From contig OY978098.1 in the NCBI GenBank assembly GCA_963854735.1, positions 496,001 through 560,000 on the forward strand: DNA of 64,000 nucleotides, given 5' to 3'. This stretch comes from Marvania coccoides (Eukaryota; Chlorophyta; Trebouxiophyceae; Chlorellales; Chlorellaceae). Of this stretch, positions 1-10,900 are shown one piece after another. The notes beneath the pieces were generated by a model. That model had not been told where the DNA came from. It saw only the letters and a list, made by a program, of their open reading frames with translations, and made no database searches. Position 1 is the first letter of the stretch. Every line of letters starts with the position of its first letter. The position numbers and the translations under genes were made by a program.

Positions 1-1787
1 CCCACCGCCCGACAATCCAAGCGGTAGGAAGTGATTGGGGTGCCACCATCATGCGGCGAGGCCCCCCATTGCACGCCCAGCGCGTTCTGGGTCCTGGAAA
101 TCGCGTTTGGTGCGCCAGGGGCTTCAGGGCACGCTGGTGAAGTCGCTACGTCTGCAGGGAAACTGTAAGCCCCTGCACCCTGTGCGTTGACCGCTCTCAG
201 CCGAACCCGGTACGTGCACCCCGCGCGCAGCGCCCCCAGCGTGCAGGCCGTGTTCCTGCCCTCGTACACTCGCATCCACTCCTCTGGCATGTCACGCGCA
301 GAAGCGGCGCATTTGGGCTGCATTTCCACCTCGTACCGCAGCAAGGGGCTGCCTCCGTCGTACTCCGGCGCGTTCCAACCTATCGAAATGCTGGAGTGGG
401 TGAAAGACTGGCGGAAGGGGGTCGAGGGGGCAGGGGGCGGCATAGCGGCAGTGCGAGCCACGCAGGGGGCGCTCCACACGCTGCGCCCCTCCGAGTTCTC
501 CGCCTGAATACAGAAGCGGTATGACAGTCCGCTGCGCAGTCCAGCCACCGCGAAATGCGGCTCCCTTGTGTGGCCGACAAAAGTGTAGTCGCCGCCTTGC
601 CCATCATCCATTCGCACTTGGTAGCCCGTCACCTCCGAGCCGTTGCCTGGGGTGGGCGGCCACCGCAGCACCACCGAGTCTTGCGCTGAGCTGGTCACTG
701 TGGGGGGTTCGGGGATGCCAGGCACAGACGCTTGAGTAGTGAAGGTTGCGATGGGGCTGAATGGGCTCTGGCCGATGCAGTTGACGGCCTGCGAAAGGAT
801 GATAAAGGACCGGAGAGGGGTTCAATTGTGGTCTGAGAACGAGAAAAGGGGAAAGACAGGCCAGGCAGAGGGCAAAGACGAAAAACAAATGGGAAAGAAA
901 GGATGCAACAGCTTACCTTGACCCTCACGGAGTACCGCACGCCAGGTACCAGCCGCTTTATCAAAGTGTTGCGCTCTGTGCCGCGGTACACTTCAAACAT
1001 GCCCTGTAGTACAATGCAAATAATATATATTATGAGCTCTCAACCGAAACTCTTTAAAATGAGGCTCAAGACACCCCGCAAACAATAAGCCAACCCTGTT
1101 TACCTCCGCGGTGGGTGGGTCCCCGTTCCCTTCGGGCGGCGGGTGCAGCTCCAGGGCGTATGCCTGTATCGGGTGCCCCCCATTTTCCGACGGCTCGCTC
1201 CACTTAAACTTCAGCGAATTGCGCTGCCGCTGCGCCAATGTGGGCACCGCAGGGGCACAGGGCGGCGTCGCCAGCGTGCGCACGACCAGAATATCTGAAG
1301 GCGCCGCCGCGTCCACCACAACTTCCGGATCCGTGACGATGGGCTTGCAAACGACCCGAACAGCGTAGTTCCGCCCCGGGCGCAGCCCTTTGACCTGTAC
1401 GTAGGTGGCTGGGCCGCTGTACTGCACCGACCAGCGGTCTTCCCTCACTTCTGCAGGCCCAGATGGCCCCAGCACCTCGACCTGCTGCATCTCCAGGGCA
1501 TACGCCTCCAGACACTCTACCACGCGGATGTGGGTGGACTTGACGGTGATGGACACCGGGCTCCACTGCACAGACATGCTGGTTGAGTCGACAGAGACCA
1601 GGGCAGGCACATCGGGCGCTCGGTCGACGATGAGGCGGGTGGAGGGGGGAGGGGGCGTGGGCTGCTCCGCTGGAGCAGCAGCGTCTGGAGGGGATGATGG
1701 CGAATGGTTGATGGGTGGTGACTGCGGCTCGGCGTCCGGAGAGGGCACGTTTGAATTAGAGGTGGCAAGATAATTATTCTCCTCCAT
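1..1787 (-). CDS. Fibronectin type III repeat protein (5' part, truncated by window edge)
   Basis: Exons are 1787-1104, 1003-917 and 788-1 (continuing off the left edge). The start is ATG 1785-1787 (MEENNYLATS). Junctions are GAG|GTAAAC to CTACAG|GG and AAG|GTAAGC to TCGCAG|GCC. A Pro/Ser-rich N-terminus of about 60 residues is followed by tandem fibronectin-III domains. Each shows the FN3 tryptophan near its start (SVQWSPV, FKWSEPSENGG, LRWPPTPGNG, IGWNAPEYDGG, VQWGASPHDGG) and the later Y-x-V/L-R-V strand (NYAVRVVC, RYSVRVK). At least five domains are visible. There is no signal peptide, so it is probably intracellular. The repeat spacing resembles animal FNDC3 proteins, but I cannot name an orthologue. 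The FN3 identification is firm; the function is unknown. Confidence 0.85.
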
Positions 1788-2194
1788 CGAGGTTAAGAAG
1801 CGGCAGAGCAGAGCAAACGAGAATGGATGGTAATGATCGGGCAAGAGAAAGCTGAAATTGTAAAAGGAAAAAGGTAGGTCGTTGTTTAAAATATTCAATC
1901 AAATTATTATTGGCACTCGCTCAATGAGCCATTTGGCGGCCTTCTGCAATTGCAAGGCATGGTGGCCATTTTGTTGAGTTAAAAAAAAGAACAACACTCA
2001 ATTTGCCCCTTCATTTTGTCTTCGGCTGCTGGACGCGTCGGGGGTGAAATTTTTTGTTCGCCCTCAAATCCCACATTGGATGTGTGCTATACGCAATTAT
2101 TTTAGTTCATGACAAAAACTTTTGATTCAACTCTCTCTGTTTTCAGACATATTCGTTTTTTTTGTACAATTAATTATGTTTTCAGAATTTAATT
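1788..2194. promoter_or_regulatory. Divergent intergenic region
   Basis: A 407 bp AT-rich stretch lies between the divergently transcribed FN3 gene and the zinc-ribbon gene. It contains poly-A and poly-T tracts. I see no motif I would name and no gene; it presumably holds both promoters. Confidence 0.4.
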
Positions 2195-2714
2195 ATGGCT
2201 CCAAAACCGCTGCGCCACAACACTCGAAGGAACGCTTCTTCACTCCCGCCAGCCCAAACATCGAAATTTTTGCTGAGCGCGGCTGTGCAAACTGCAGCTG
2301 TCTGCCCCCAGCTTGCTGCGGTGCTGGGCCGCCGGTGCCTCCAGGTAAGGAACTCAATGCATTGCCCAGTTCAGCGGTCAATTATTTGAAGGGCCGACTC
2401 GTTTTTGACAGGCAGCATCCGGTGAACACGGGGCCTTGACCCGCTCTGAGGCTGCCTCGCTATGCCAACACTGCGGAGCACCGCTGCCTTCAGAAACCCC
2501 AAATTGCGCCACAGTGGTCACCCTCTCCCGCTCAGCCCGCCGTCGCAGCGGACGCAAGGCTCTGAAAGCCACCAAGGGCGCCCCAGCGCAGCCCAACCGA
2601 GCAGCAGTGGTCATTTCATGCAAGACGTGCACCCAAAAGACCACCAAACGCTATTATACGCTGGGGATGGCGCAACAAGCTGTGCCAAAGGCCACAGAAG
2701 CACCAGGAACATAA
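2195..2714 (+). CDS. Rpr2/Rpp21/SNM1-like zinc-ribbon protein (RNase P/MRP subunit family or C18orf21-like)
   Basis: Exons are 2195-2344 and 2412-2714, with a 67 bp intron (CTCCAG|GTAAGG ... TTGACAG|GCAGCA); the product is 150 aa. A basic N-terminus leads into a helical segment (SKFLLSAAVQTAAV, then LAAVLGRRCL). A four-cysteine zinc ribbon follows: CQHCG, then an Arg/Ser-rich insert, then VVISCKTCTQKTTKRY. The order of a helical hairpin, C-x2-C-G-x-x-L, and a basic C-x2-C is the pattern of Rpp21/Rpr2/SNM1 proteins, which bind RNase P or MRP RNA in the nucleolus. C18orf21-type proteins share the same layout, and I cannot separate the two. The start is the first ATG after an AT-rich leader. Confidence 0.6.
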
Positions 2715-3121
2715 GCAACACGACTAAGCTTTACGATGATGAGACTGGGCAGTAAATTTACTATTAGGCTCACGCTCGAGTGTGTGTGTGCACATGGAGC
2801 GCATGTGCCCTTCTGATGCGCATGGCAGATGCACTGGCGGGAATCATGGCCCGCTATGTAGCCTCTGAGATTTCCCCATGCAATTTGAGCCTATCTTTAT
2901 GCCTTAAGTGAGACGTTGAAGAGGGTTTTCTTCCATAGATTTTCCTTGCTTTTTTTTCCGACGTAAAGCGACAAGTAGACTTTCTATCCCTTTACAAAAT
3001 ATCTCAATTCCCTCCCTATATTTCTCCGTAGGCATCGGCTCTTAGTCCCTCGGAGTCCTCACCTCCTTCGTCGTCGCTGCTTGCTCGGTCGATCGCCTTT
3101 TAAAAATGCATTCTCATCTGA
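2715..3121. other. Intergenic region, no gene seen
   Basis: This 407 bp holds the 3' flank of the zinc-ribbon gene and a short GT run near 2780-2792. I see no coding exon or structured RNA. Confidence 0.5.
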
Positions 3122-3230
3122 TGGCTCTGAGGCGCCGTTCTCGTGGCTCATCTCCATCACCGCGGCGGTCATGGCGGCCATCTCGTTCTGCGGCATTATG
3201 TTCTATTGCAGGTTCAAGCGCCTTATTTGA
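3122..3230 (+). pseudogene. MRS2 terminal-exon fragment
   Basis: This encodes only the last approximately 35 residues of the neighbouring MRS2-like protein (GSEAPFSW, then ITAAVMAAISFCGIM, ending FKRLI and TGA 3228-3230). There is no upstream exon, splice acceptor or start. It lacks the pore motif and most of TM1. It is a 5'-truncated copy of the gene at 40146-41903 and not a working gene. Confidence 0.85.
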
Positions 3231-3577
3231 GTTGAGAGAGCAGCGCCGTTGAGCGCTTTGTCTAACCTGATATTTTTAGGGAGTTCTCAATTGCTGCTCC
3301 GTTATTTTGTTTTTATTTACAAATAGTTATGCATTTTAAACGTATTTTTGGCCCATTCGTGTAAGATATTTAATGGTTATAAATGTTTTTAGCGTGGGGC
3401 GGCAGCAAGACAATGGAGCTAAATGGTGGTGGCGGTCCTTGAGGGGCTTCTAGACTGAGGCAACCTTCATTGGCTGCTTCCGGTGGCCGACCGCGTCGTA
3501 AAGACGAGCACTTGCGAGGTGAGCAGCGGCAAACCCTGCCAGCGCGGAAGGAGAAAACCTCGTTTTCTCCCTCCAAC
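3122..3577 (+). repeat. Inverted duplicate (copy A) of the MRS2 3' end and downstream DNA
   Basis: Read on the plus strand, this block matches the reverse complement of about 39791-40259 with only scattered mismatches and small indels. It carries the last part of the MRS2 terminal exon, its 3' flank (TTTTGGCCCATTCGTGTAAG is shared by both) and about 200 bp beyond. Similarity ends abruptly near 3122 (inside the coding exon) and near 3577. Copy A lacks 6 bp in the coding part (SWLISIT versus SWFMSISIT) and 8 bp near 3520 relative to the other copy. The partner is 36 kb away in opposite orientation. Confidence 0.9.
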
Positions 3578-3956
3578 ATTATACCCCATTCTTGATTGCC
3601 GTGGTTTTCTCTTCTTTTTCAATTTCATGCTTGCTCAATAAAAAAAATGGTTTGAACGCGAGCATGCCGATGCCGCTTGCTGTGGCCACGAAAAAAAAAT
3701 ATGTATATATATATATATAATAGCGACATTTGCAATGTTAAAAAAAAATGATATGGAGAGATGGTGCTTTCAGTTTAGAACCTAGAGGCGCAGCACTGGC
3801 TTTGCAGCAAAATTCTTACCTCGCCCTTGCCTGCCAATGCACGAACAGCCTCAGGCGTCTATACTTGAATTTTTCCTCATCGATGTTGTGGGTAAATTTT
3901 TGTTGGATATTTGGGACCAGTCAGATTTGTTTTCCAAGGACAAAAGCTAAAAAAAA
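3578..3956. other. Intergenic region with TA microsatellite
   Basis: This 379 bp AT-rich spacer has a poly-A run at 3691-3699 followed by a (TA)n microsatellite at about 3703-3719. It forms the 3' flank of the channel gene. A long plus-strand reading frame that begins here is the antisense shadow of that gene. Confidence 0.6.
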
Positions 3957-6233
3957 TCACATCTCAATAATAGCCGATTGGCTGCTCGTGAGCGCAAAAA
4001 TTAATATTACGCCCAGATTGTACATGAGCATGGTGAAGATGAGGATGAACCTGTCCACCCCGAATGCCACATACAGCGCAAAGTCCGGATTCTTGCGCAT
4101 CTCCTGCTTCATTTCTTTCCATTTCTTCCACAACGACGCTTTCTTCTTCTTCTTCGGCGAGGCAGCAGCCGGTGATGGTGCGAACGCATCACTTTGTCCT
4201 TGGGGAGAGTCCGAAGGATGGCTGCTGCTGCTGCCTTCTGTGTCGTCGTCTGAGCTTATGCCGTTGCTAGGTCTTCCAGGGTTGGACTCCATCCTGGCGC
4301 CAATATCTCTCGAAGATTCGTGGCTGAAAATTCTCAGCCCCATGCTCGTCTCCCGTCGGATTAGCTCAGAAGGATTCAACGAAGAAGAAGGTGCTGCAGA
4401 AGCGGCACCGTCGTTGGCACCGCTGCCGTCTTCCAATACCGCTTCTAGAGGCTGCTGGGACCGTTGTGGTACAGCAGGGGAGCGTCGGTTGAGTTTTTTC
4501 CTCCTGACCTTGGGCATTGCGTCGATGCGTTGGAGAAACTGCCGCTTTGCAGCCTGCGTTCTCTGCCGCACATTTTGGCGTTTTTGTACTGTCATAATGT
4601 TGTAAACGATAATCGACTCCAACCCTGCGACAGAACATGGCAGAAGTTAAAGCGCCAGTTAAAGAACTTGGCGTATATTATGTGTGCAGGGAATCAGAAT
4701 AAACTTGCCGACAATGCCCAAAACGAAGTAAGAAATTATGCACAGCAGCTGTGTAGGGACGACCGTCGAGCTCTTGGGAAGATCCCCCGCTGCATTCAGA
4801 TAAAATCGGCATTAATACAGGTTAAATAGCAATACAAACATTCTCATGAACGTGTTTAAAAAACGTTTCTTATAATTTTTCTCACCCATTACCCACATCA
4901 TCGCCGTGAGACTGAGGAAGAGCGTAACAACAAGCAGAAGGCGAGCTTCCAGCTCCTTGGGCGACATGGAAAAAACCAAAAGGGCCAGCCAGCAGTTTAA
5001 CACTGCAAATGGGAAATGGAGGATTAAAAAAAAAAAATCAAGTTAGCTCGTAATAGAACAGCAAACTATTTACCTATAGGAATGACCCCAATCAGCACAT
5101 AGTACAAACTAATGCGCTCTATTTCGATAATTATCGCAAACCCCTGCAAAAATAAAACAGCGGCGGCGCCATCGTAAACTAGCAAAACGCGATTTTCGTT
5201 CAATGCAGGGGCGGCATTTACCTCTTTCCATAGAATGCTGACGAAATGAGGTGCATTGGGATCTACTGGATTCAGCCCCCAAGGGTCGTTGGGATTGCTC
5301 TTTGTTGTTATGCTTGGAATGTACGACGCGGGGACAGCGTAAGACATAAACCTCACGCCTTTCAGATTCCAGCCTGAAATATCATCTCCTGCAATTCAAC
5401 ATTTGAATTTGTTGCAAATATGTTTGTTGATGAAACAGGGATAGACCACAATCAAGGTTTGCCGGAGGAAGAAAGATGATGCCTTGCCTGCTCGTGGCAT
5501 GAACCTGCGTAGCAAAATTAATGCAAATTAGGAGTTTATCTATTTCATTAATATTTTAATGGAAAGAAATAAAGGGAAAAAGCAATATAAACAATAGCAT
5601 TTTTGTGGAGTGAACTCACAGCTGCTCCGCTGTGCTGCTGTTGAAAAAGCGCACGGGTAGGTCAGGCGTGCGATCCGCATACGCCATTTGAACCACCAAC
5701 TGTTGATGGTCGAAAGGGAAGCTTAAAAATTCCAAGTTTGTGTAGAATTCGCCCTGAACGTGGGCCCACCACGCCACGGCGTCTGAGACTGCTCCTGCGC
5801 TCGAGTTGACGGTATCTCCAAATCGAATCCCGTACCGCACGATCCTATCTTGGCTAAAACCGCGGGCATTCACAAACTCCAGGTGCGGCAGCCAGACGCC
5901 GTCGCAGCACAGCATTTCGGTATAGATGGCAGCGTACATCGAGGAACACGGCAGATTGCACGAATCATTCCCACTGGCAGCAACGGCGGTAGATGCGAGT
6001 GCTGCCGGGTATGCCCTGGCGTCGGTCCACGTCAGCATGATGAACAAGACAACCTCAAAGCGGTAGTTGCTGTCGTCCACAGAAAGGAGGCGGTCGAGAG
6101 CCGCGCTCACAAAGACGTCCACTCCGCCGGTGGGGGGCAGTCCTTGGCCCTCGAATGGAGTGATCTGCTGCCCAATCACAGCGTTGTGGGTCACAAAAAG
6201 TAGACAAACAGCGAGGCAGGAGGCAAAGGTCAT
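3957..6233 (-). CDS. Pentameric ligand-gated ion channel (Pro-loop / GLIC-like, no Cys-loop)
   Basis: Exons are 6233-5620, 5487-5447 (weak donor, tentative), 5388-5222, 5143-5074, 5002-4886, 4789-4709 and 4624-3957; phases join to about 585 aa. A signal peptide (MTFASCLAVCLLFVTHNAVIG) precedes a beta-sandwich ligand domain with the family WLPHLEFVNA motif and FPFDHQQ loop. The two Cys-loop cysteines are replaced by T and L, as in prokaryotic channels. TM1 follows (IERISLYYVLIGVIPI). Pre-M2 EAR leads into M2 (LLLVVTLFLSLTAMMW). The M2-M3 loop is LPKSSTVVPTQ, then M3 (CIISYFVLGIVGLESIIV). A basic cytoplasmic loop of roughly 150 residues precedes M4 (DRFILIFTMLMYNLGVILI). All core elements are intact, so it is probably a functional plasma-membrane channel. 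Ligand and ion selectivity are unknown. The intron 4708-4625 uses a GC donor. Confidence 0.88.
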
Positions 6234-6792
6234 TTCAAGGTACCAAGATATTTAATGATTTAAGGGATTATTAAAAAGAGTAATAGAAACTGGAGAGACA
6301 TGCGGTTGATTATAAGTGGGATACTGTTTTGAAAAATGAAAAATAGAGATTGAGATGTATATTTCAAAAAAACGCTTTCATGTTATTAGCATAACTAGCT
6401 TTATGTGAATGAAGCAGTCGTGAATTTGTTATATTAGCGAAAAAATTAAAGGTTGATGAGGGACGCGCTTGAATTAATCATTTATTGATTGTTGTTGAGA
6501 ATCGAGTGAGCTGTTGAAGAAGCAAAAAAATAAAGCCCTTGCTGCAACAAGTGCATAAGACAAATATCAGTATGCTGGGGTCAGTCTCTCGCCGACAAAC
6601 TAAACAAACCACTTTGTTTCAGTGTTTGGCCGTGGCAATTACAGGAACTATCTATCCACCGCCAAAACTTCTGGTCCACTCCACTGTGCATTTCAAGCAA
6701 AGAACAGAATTGTGTGCAACAATAATAATGAATTGTATTTTCATAAAATTGTTTGCCAAAATGAAAGAAGAGATGTTTCAAGGGCAAGGCTC
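6234..6792. other. AT-rich intergenic region, no gene seen
   Basis: This 559 bp includes the 5' flank of the ion channel gene and the 3' flank of the ABC1K gene. Short open frames occur but none shows coding composition or a recognisable motif. Confidence 0.5.
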
Positions 6793-9008
6793 TTAAGCAG
6801 GTTTTGGTTCGTTTCTAGGTTTCGTTGTATTGCTGGAAAATAACCTACGCATCGCCGCCATCGCCTTTCTAAACAGCTTTTTGAACATCACCGCGAAGAC
6901 GGCGGCCGCGACCGCCACCGTGAAGGTCAGCAGCTGGAAAATGCTTTTTGGCGGACTGCGCATGACTTTAGGTACCGACGCTCGGAACAACATCCACAGC
7001 CGCTTGCGCTTGACCCTGGCCTTGGCTGACCCGTCCAGTAGCTCGCTGGCAGCTGCAGACATGTCCCCGGTGCTCAGCGCCTCTGTCAACACCTTGAGGA
7101 GGTCAGCCCGCATCTCCGAGGGCATCTCCGCCAACGTCGCTGCCGGATTTGACATCGCGATGGTGCGACGGAGCGGCACGTTGCGGCGGTCCAACAGAAG
7201 GCTGGTGACGTCCACCGCAGCTGCAGTGGCTGTGACCTCTCCTGCTGCTGCCGCCTGCGGTTCACTGCCCTGCCCTATCGCCTCCGCCCTCGCTGCCTGC
7301 TGCGCCGCAGACAGCCACACTTGCAGGATCTGCCGCGTGGTCTCGTCAGTGCGTAACGCCCCCCCTGGCACCAGCAGCAGCTCTCTCAGCAGCTCTTGGG
7401 CCGCAGGGCGCCGATCTGACAGCAACTGGTTCAGGACCACCGGCATGCCAGCCGCCACCAGCTTGAAATTAGGGTCCACAGTGAGCGCCACCCCCTCCAA
7501 GCTGGCCACTGCTCTGATGACGAGTGGAAAGTATGAAGGCAGCATGAATCGGAACTTGAAAGCCACACGGAACAACACCCCAGCCAGCGTGCTGAAGCTC
7601 AAGCTGCTGGTTTGCAAGCTCAGGAGCGGCAGCTGGGTGGCCAGCGCGCCGGTCTCGGAGGTCCCTGATGAAAGCACCGCCGAAAACTCTTTTTCGAGCT
7701 CTTTGGCCAGGCTCTCCTTGTCTGTGCCTGACTTCAGCAGGTCCATGTTCTCCAGGTCGTTCACCAGCCGCGCCCACTCCCCCAAGCCGAGGTGCACCAG
7801 CGCAGCCATCATTGCTTGGCGGTGGCGGTCGGTCACTCGGACGATGAGCCCAAAGTCAAGGTAGCAAAGCTTGCCGTCATTTTCGAGAAGCAGGTTTCCA
7901 GAATGTGGGTCTGCATTAAAATAAAAACATAAGTGAGCACTTAATAATTGTGAGAATAGGAAAACAAAAATAAAATAAAATTAAGAAACGTGCCTCCGTG
8001 CATGCAGCCTGTGACGAGCAGCTGCGTGAGTGAGCACTGGATGCCCATGCGCACCATTGACAGCACCTCTCCTGGGGTGCCAGACACCAGCAGCTGCGAG
8101 GGACTGCGCCCATCCACCCACTCAGACAGCAGCACCCGACGAGAACACAGCTCAGGCACCGCTTTCGGGGTGGTGATGAACTGCAGGGCCGCGTGCGCCT
8201 TCGCAAAAACCTCTGAGTTGGCCACTTCGTTTCTGAAATCGCACTCCCCTCGAAGGGCAATCCCAATTTCATCAGCCAGCACCCTGAGGTCTCTCGTGAT
8301 GCCTGCTGCGCGCTGCACAACCCCCAGCAGCTGCCGCAGCAGGAAGATGTCCAGCGCGATGCTCTCCGACGCGCCAGGCCGCTGAATTTTGACCGCCACG
8401 CTGCGGGAGCCATACTGCGGCAGCAGCACGCCCCGGTACACCTGGCCCAGGGAGGCTGACGCAACGGGATCCGGGGATAAGTACTCAAACACTTCTCCAG
8501 CCGGCCGCCCCAGCTCCTCCTCCAGGATGGCCAGAGCAACAGCGTTGGGGAAGGGAGGGACTTGGTCTTGTAGTTTGGCCAGGGACTGGGCGTAGACGTC
8601 GCCCACCAGGTCAGGCCGCATGCTCATCGTCTGCGCTAGCTTCACAAAGGTAGGGCCCAGCCGGGTGAGCAGAGCTTGGAGGGCTTGTGCTGTTCGCGCT
8701 TCGCCGCCACTCGTGCCCATCACGACGCTGTCCCAGCTTTCAGCTGCGCGGTAAGCCATGAACTGCAGTCCTGCTGCCGAAACCTCGATGGCCCGTCGCG
8801 TGAGGGCCCACTGGGTGGGAGGAGCCAGGATGTCCACTTGATACACAAGATTGTTGGTCGATGGAGGTTGAGTTGTGGCTCCATCCAGCGAAGGCGCGTA
8901 TGAGGTCAAATGTTTTCGATTTAATGGGCTGTGCGCGTTGCTGTTTCTCCAAAGAGGGCGAACAGGGCAGCTTGGTCTGCCCAGACTGAAGCTCGGCGAG
9001 AGCAGCAT
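6793..9008 (-). CDS. ABC1K / UbiB-family atypical kinase, probably organellar
   Basis: Exons are 9008-7994 and 7910-6793, 710 aa, joined by a GC-AG intron (GGAG|GCACGT ... AATGCAG|AC) that falls inside the catalytic HGDPHSGN motif. Hallmarks in order: an N-terminal presequence of about 45 residues; the family-specific helix LGPTFVKLAQTMSMRPDL (the KxGQ motif reads KLAQ here); the Ala-rich loop VASASLGQVYRG in place of a P-loop; VAVKIQRPG with the ATP-site Lys; the ExD-like GECDFRNE; HGDPHSGN; and the DFG-equivalent YLDFGL. A membrane segment (SIFQLLTFTVAVAAAVFAVMF) lies near the C-terminus. Family members act in prenylquinone and prenyl-lipid metabolism in plastids or mitochondria. The subfamily is not assigned. 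Confidence 0.9.
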
Positions 9009-9266
9009 TGCAGCTGTTAATGAGACAGAGTGCAGTTGTGAAGCATAACAAATTTTTAAAATTAAATGATATAGCCTTACAGAGCCGTGTGGCAGAGCTT
9101 CGTTTAAAATTTCCTCCAGCTGGATTTCATGTTTTCAGCACAGCGAGACCCTCCGAAATCTGCATAATGATACAATTGCAATGCAATCTGATTGATGAAG
9201 AAAACAGGCCAGAGAGCAGGCCCTTCTCTTCAATGATCTGGGGGAGAAAATAAATAAATCAAAATA
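9009..9266. promoter_or_regulatory. Shared promoter between ABC1K and SDR genes
   Basis: A 258 bp region separates two divergently oriented start codons, so both promoters must lie here or overlap. No specific element is recognised. Confidence 0.4.
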
Positions 9267-10423
9267 ATGAGTAGCTTTCGCTTCCGTGATCTCGAGGAGC
9301 TGGCGATTTTAATTCAACTCAATCTCAAGGGGCTGCAGGAGATCCTGCACAATGCGGCAGTTTGCATTTCCCACAAGCTCGGATGGCGGAGAAAGCAGAG
9401 TGAAGCTCGAGGTGCCTTCCCTGCTGGCTTTCGAACGCTGATTACGGGTGCCAACCAAGGAATTGGTCGCGCGACTGCCGCCGAGCTGATGAAACGCGGC
9501 AGCGACGTCGTGCTGGCGTGTCGGAACACTGCACTGGCTGACGCAGCTGCAGATGAGCTACGCCAGCTGGTTCCTTACAGTGGGTGCTCCCTTGGGTCGG
9601 TTGAGGTCGCCAGCTTGGATCTTGCATCTTTGGCCAGCGTGAAAAATTGCGTGCGCACTCTTTTGAACGACACCAAGCGGCCGCCTTTTGCGGTTATTGT
9701 TTGCAATGCTGGCATCATGGCCCCTCCCCACCGCATTGAGACTGAAGATGGCTACGAACAGCAGTTTCAGGTGAGCTATAATTTCATACCTATTTCAAAT
9801 TTAGCAAATTTAGCCCAGTTTTAACACCTTGTAAATTTGTATCTCAGGTCAACTATCTCAGTCATTTTCTGCTAACCCACGAGCTGCTCCGAGGGTTCAA
9901 GTCCCGCTACATGATCTATAAAATCGAGCCACGTGTCGTATTCCTCTCGAGCTTAACCCATTTCGGCGCCAGACTCTCTTTAGACGACGACGCCCTCCAA
10001 AGCCGCACGAAGTACGACGCGTTCAAAGCCTATTGCAACTGCAAGCTGTGTATAATAATGGCAGCCAATGAGTTTCATCGTCGCATGACTATTAATGACC
10101 AAGAATTTCCTCGAGGCTCAGCTGTCAGTGTTCACCCTGGCATCGTGGATTCCTTCCTCGCCCGCCAATTCTTCATCAACGAGGTTCCGTCGCTGCTGCG
10201 ACCGGCGGCTACCCCCCTCCTGGAAAGGCTTGTATTTCCTTTGGCGCTGCGGACAAAAGAAGAGGCAGCAAACGGGGTGGTGTTTGCAAGCACCGCGCCA
10301 GCAGAGACAGTGGGCGGGAACTATATAGAAAATGGGGCGGTAGCACGCAGTTCGGGGCCTAGCCATGATCCTGTGTTGGCGAGAAAACTTTGGGACCTGA
10401 GCCTGCAGTTGGCTGGGCTTTGA
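9267..10423 (+). CDS. Short-chain dehydrogenase/reductase
   Basis: Exons are 9267-9770 and 9848-10423 (TTTCAG|GTGAGC ... ATCTCAG|GTCAAC), 359 aa. It is a classical SDR Rossmann fold preceded by about 55 residues. Visible motifs are the dinucleotide-binding TGANQGIG, the NAGIM strand motif, the catalytic Ser in FLSSLTHFG, and Tyr-x3-Lys in YCNCKL. The late HPGIVDS motif and overall layout resemble retinol-dehydrogenase/WWOX-like and protochlorophyllide-reductase-like SDRs. The substrate cannot be told from sequence. The extended N-terminus (LEELAILIQLNLKG) is amphipathic and could be a membrane or targeting segment. Confidence 0.88.
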
Positions 10424-10900
10424 TATGAAAGTAGAAAGCCGATGACTTTTTGACAACGCAGCTTTAGAGATGGCCATGAATCGATGATGCCATCCACTTA
10501 TTTGATGGGCGGCCTTGGCAATGCTAAAGAGTGAGAAAATCGCCGGCATGAGAGGCATTTCCATCACCGCTGGCGGAGCTGTACTATGACACCATATTTT
10601 TGCATTTGATTCATTTTTTACCTTTTAAACTGATTTATTTATTGTCAAGGACTGCAAAGAGCTGGAAAGGACGTTTATATTTGATATATCAGCCGCCGAC
10701 ACAAATTATTTGAAATTAATTCAAGGCATTTCGAAAAGGCCTCTTTTCGCTGCTTGATTCTTGCCGAAGGTGATGCGATTACTAAACTTAAGCTTCACAA
10801 ATGCGGCATTCCCGCAAAGCTCGCACTTTTCCTCTCGTGGTGTCATTAATTGTCATTAATCAATCATTCTTTTCTCTCATAAACCTTACAGGCTGGCACG
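10424..10900. other. Intergenic region, no gene seen
   Basis: This 477 bp lies between two plus-strand genes. A pyrimidine-rich CTTACAG at 10884-10890, just before the next ATG, could be the acceptor of a 5'UTR intron. Nothing else is recognised. Confidence 0.4.

Noticed and set aside
3748..4605. 285-codon open frame on the plus strand
   Set aside because: Antisense shadow of the last exon of the ion channel; the minus strand has the conserved M3, loop and M4.
6830..7864. 344-codon plus-strand frame
   Set aside because: Antisense of ABC1K exon 2; the composition is a mirror of the kinase exon and has no motif.
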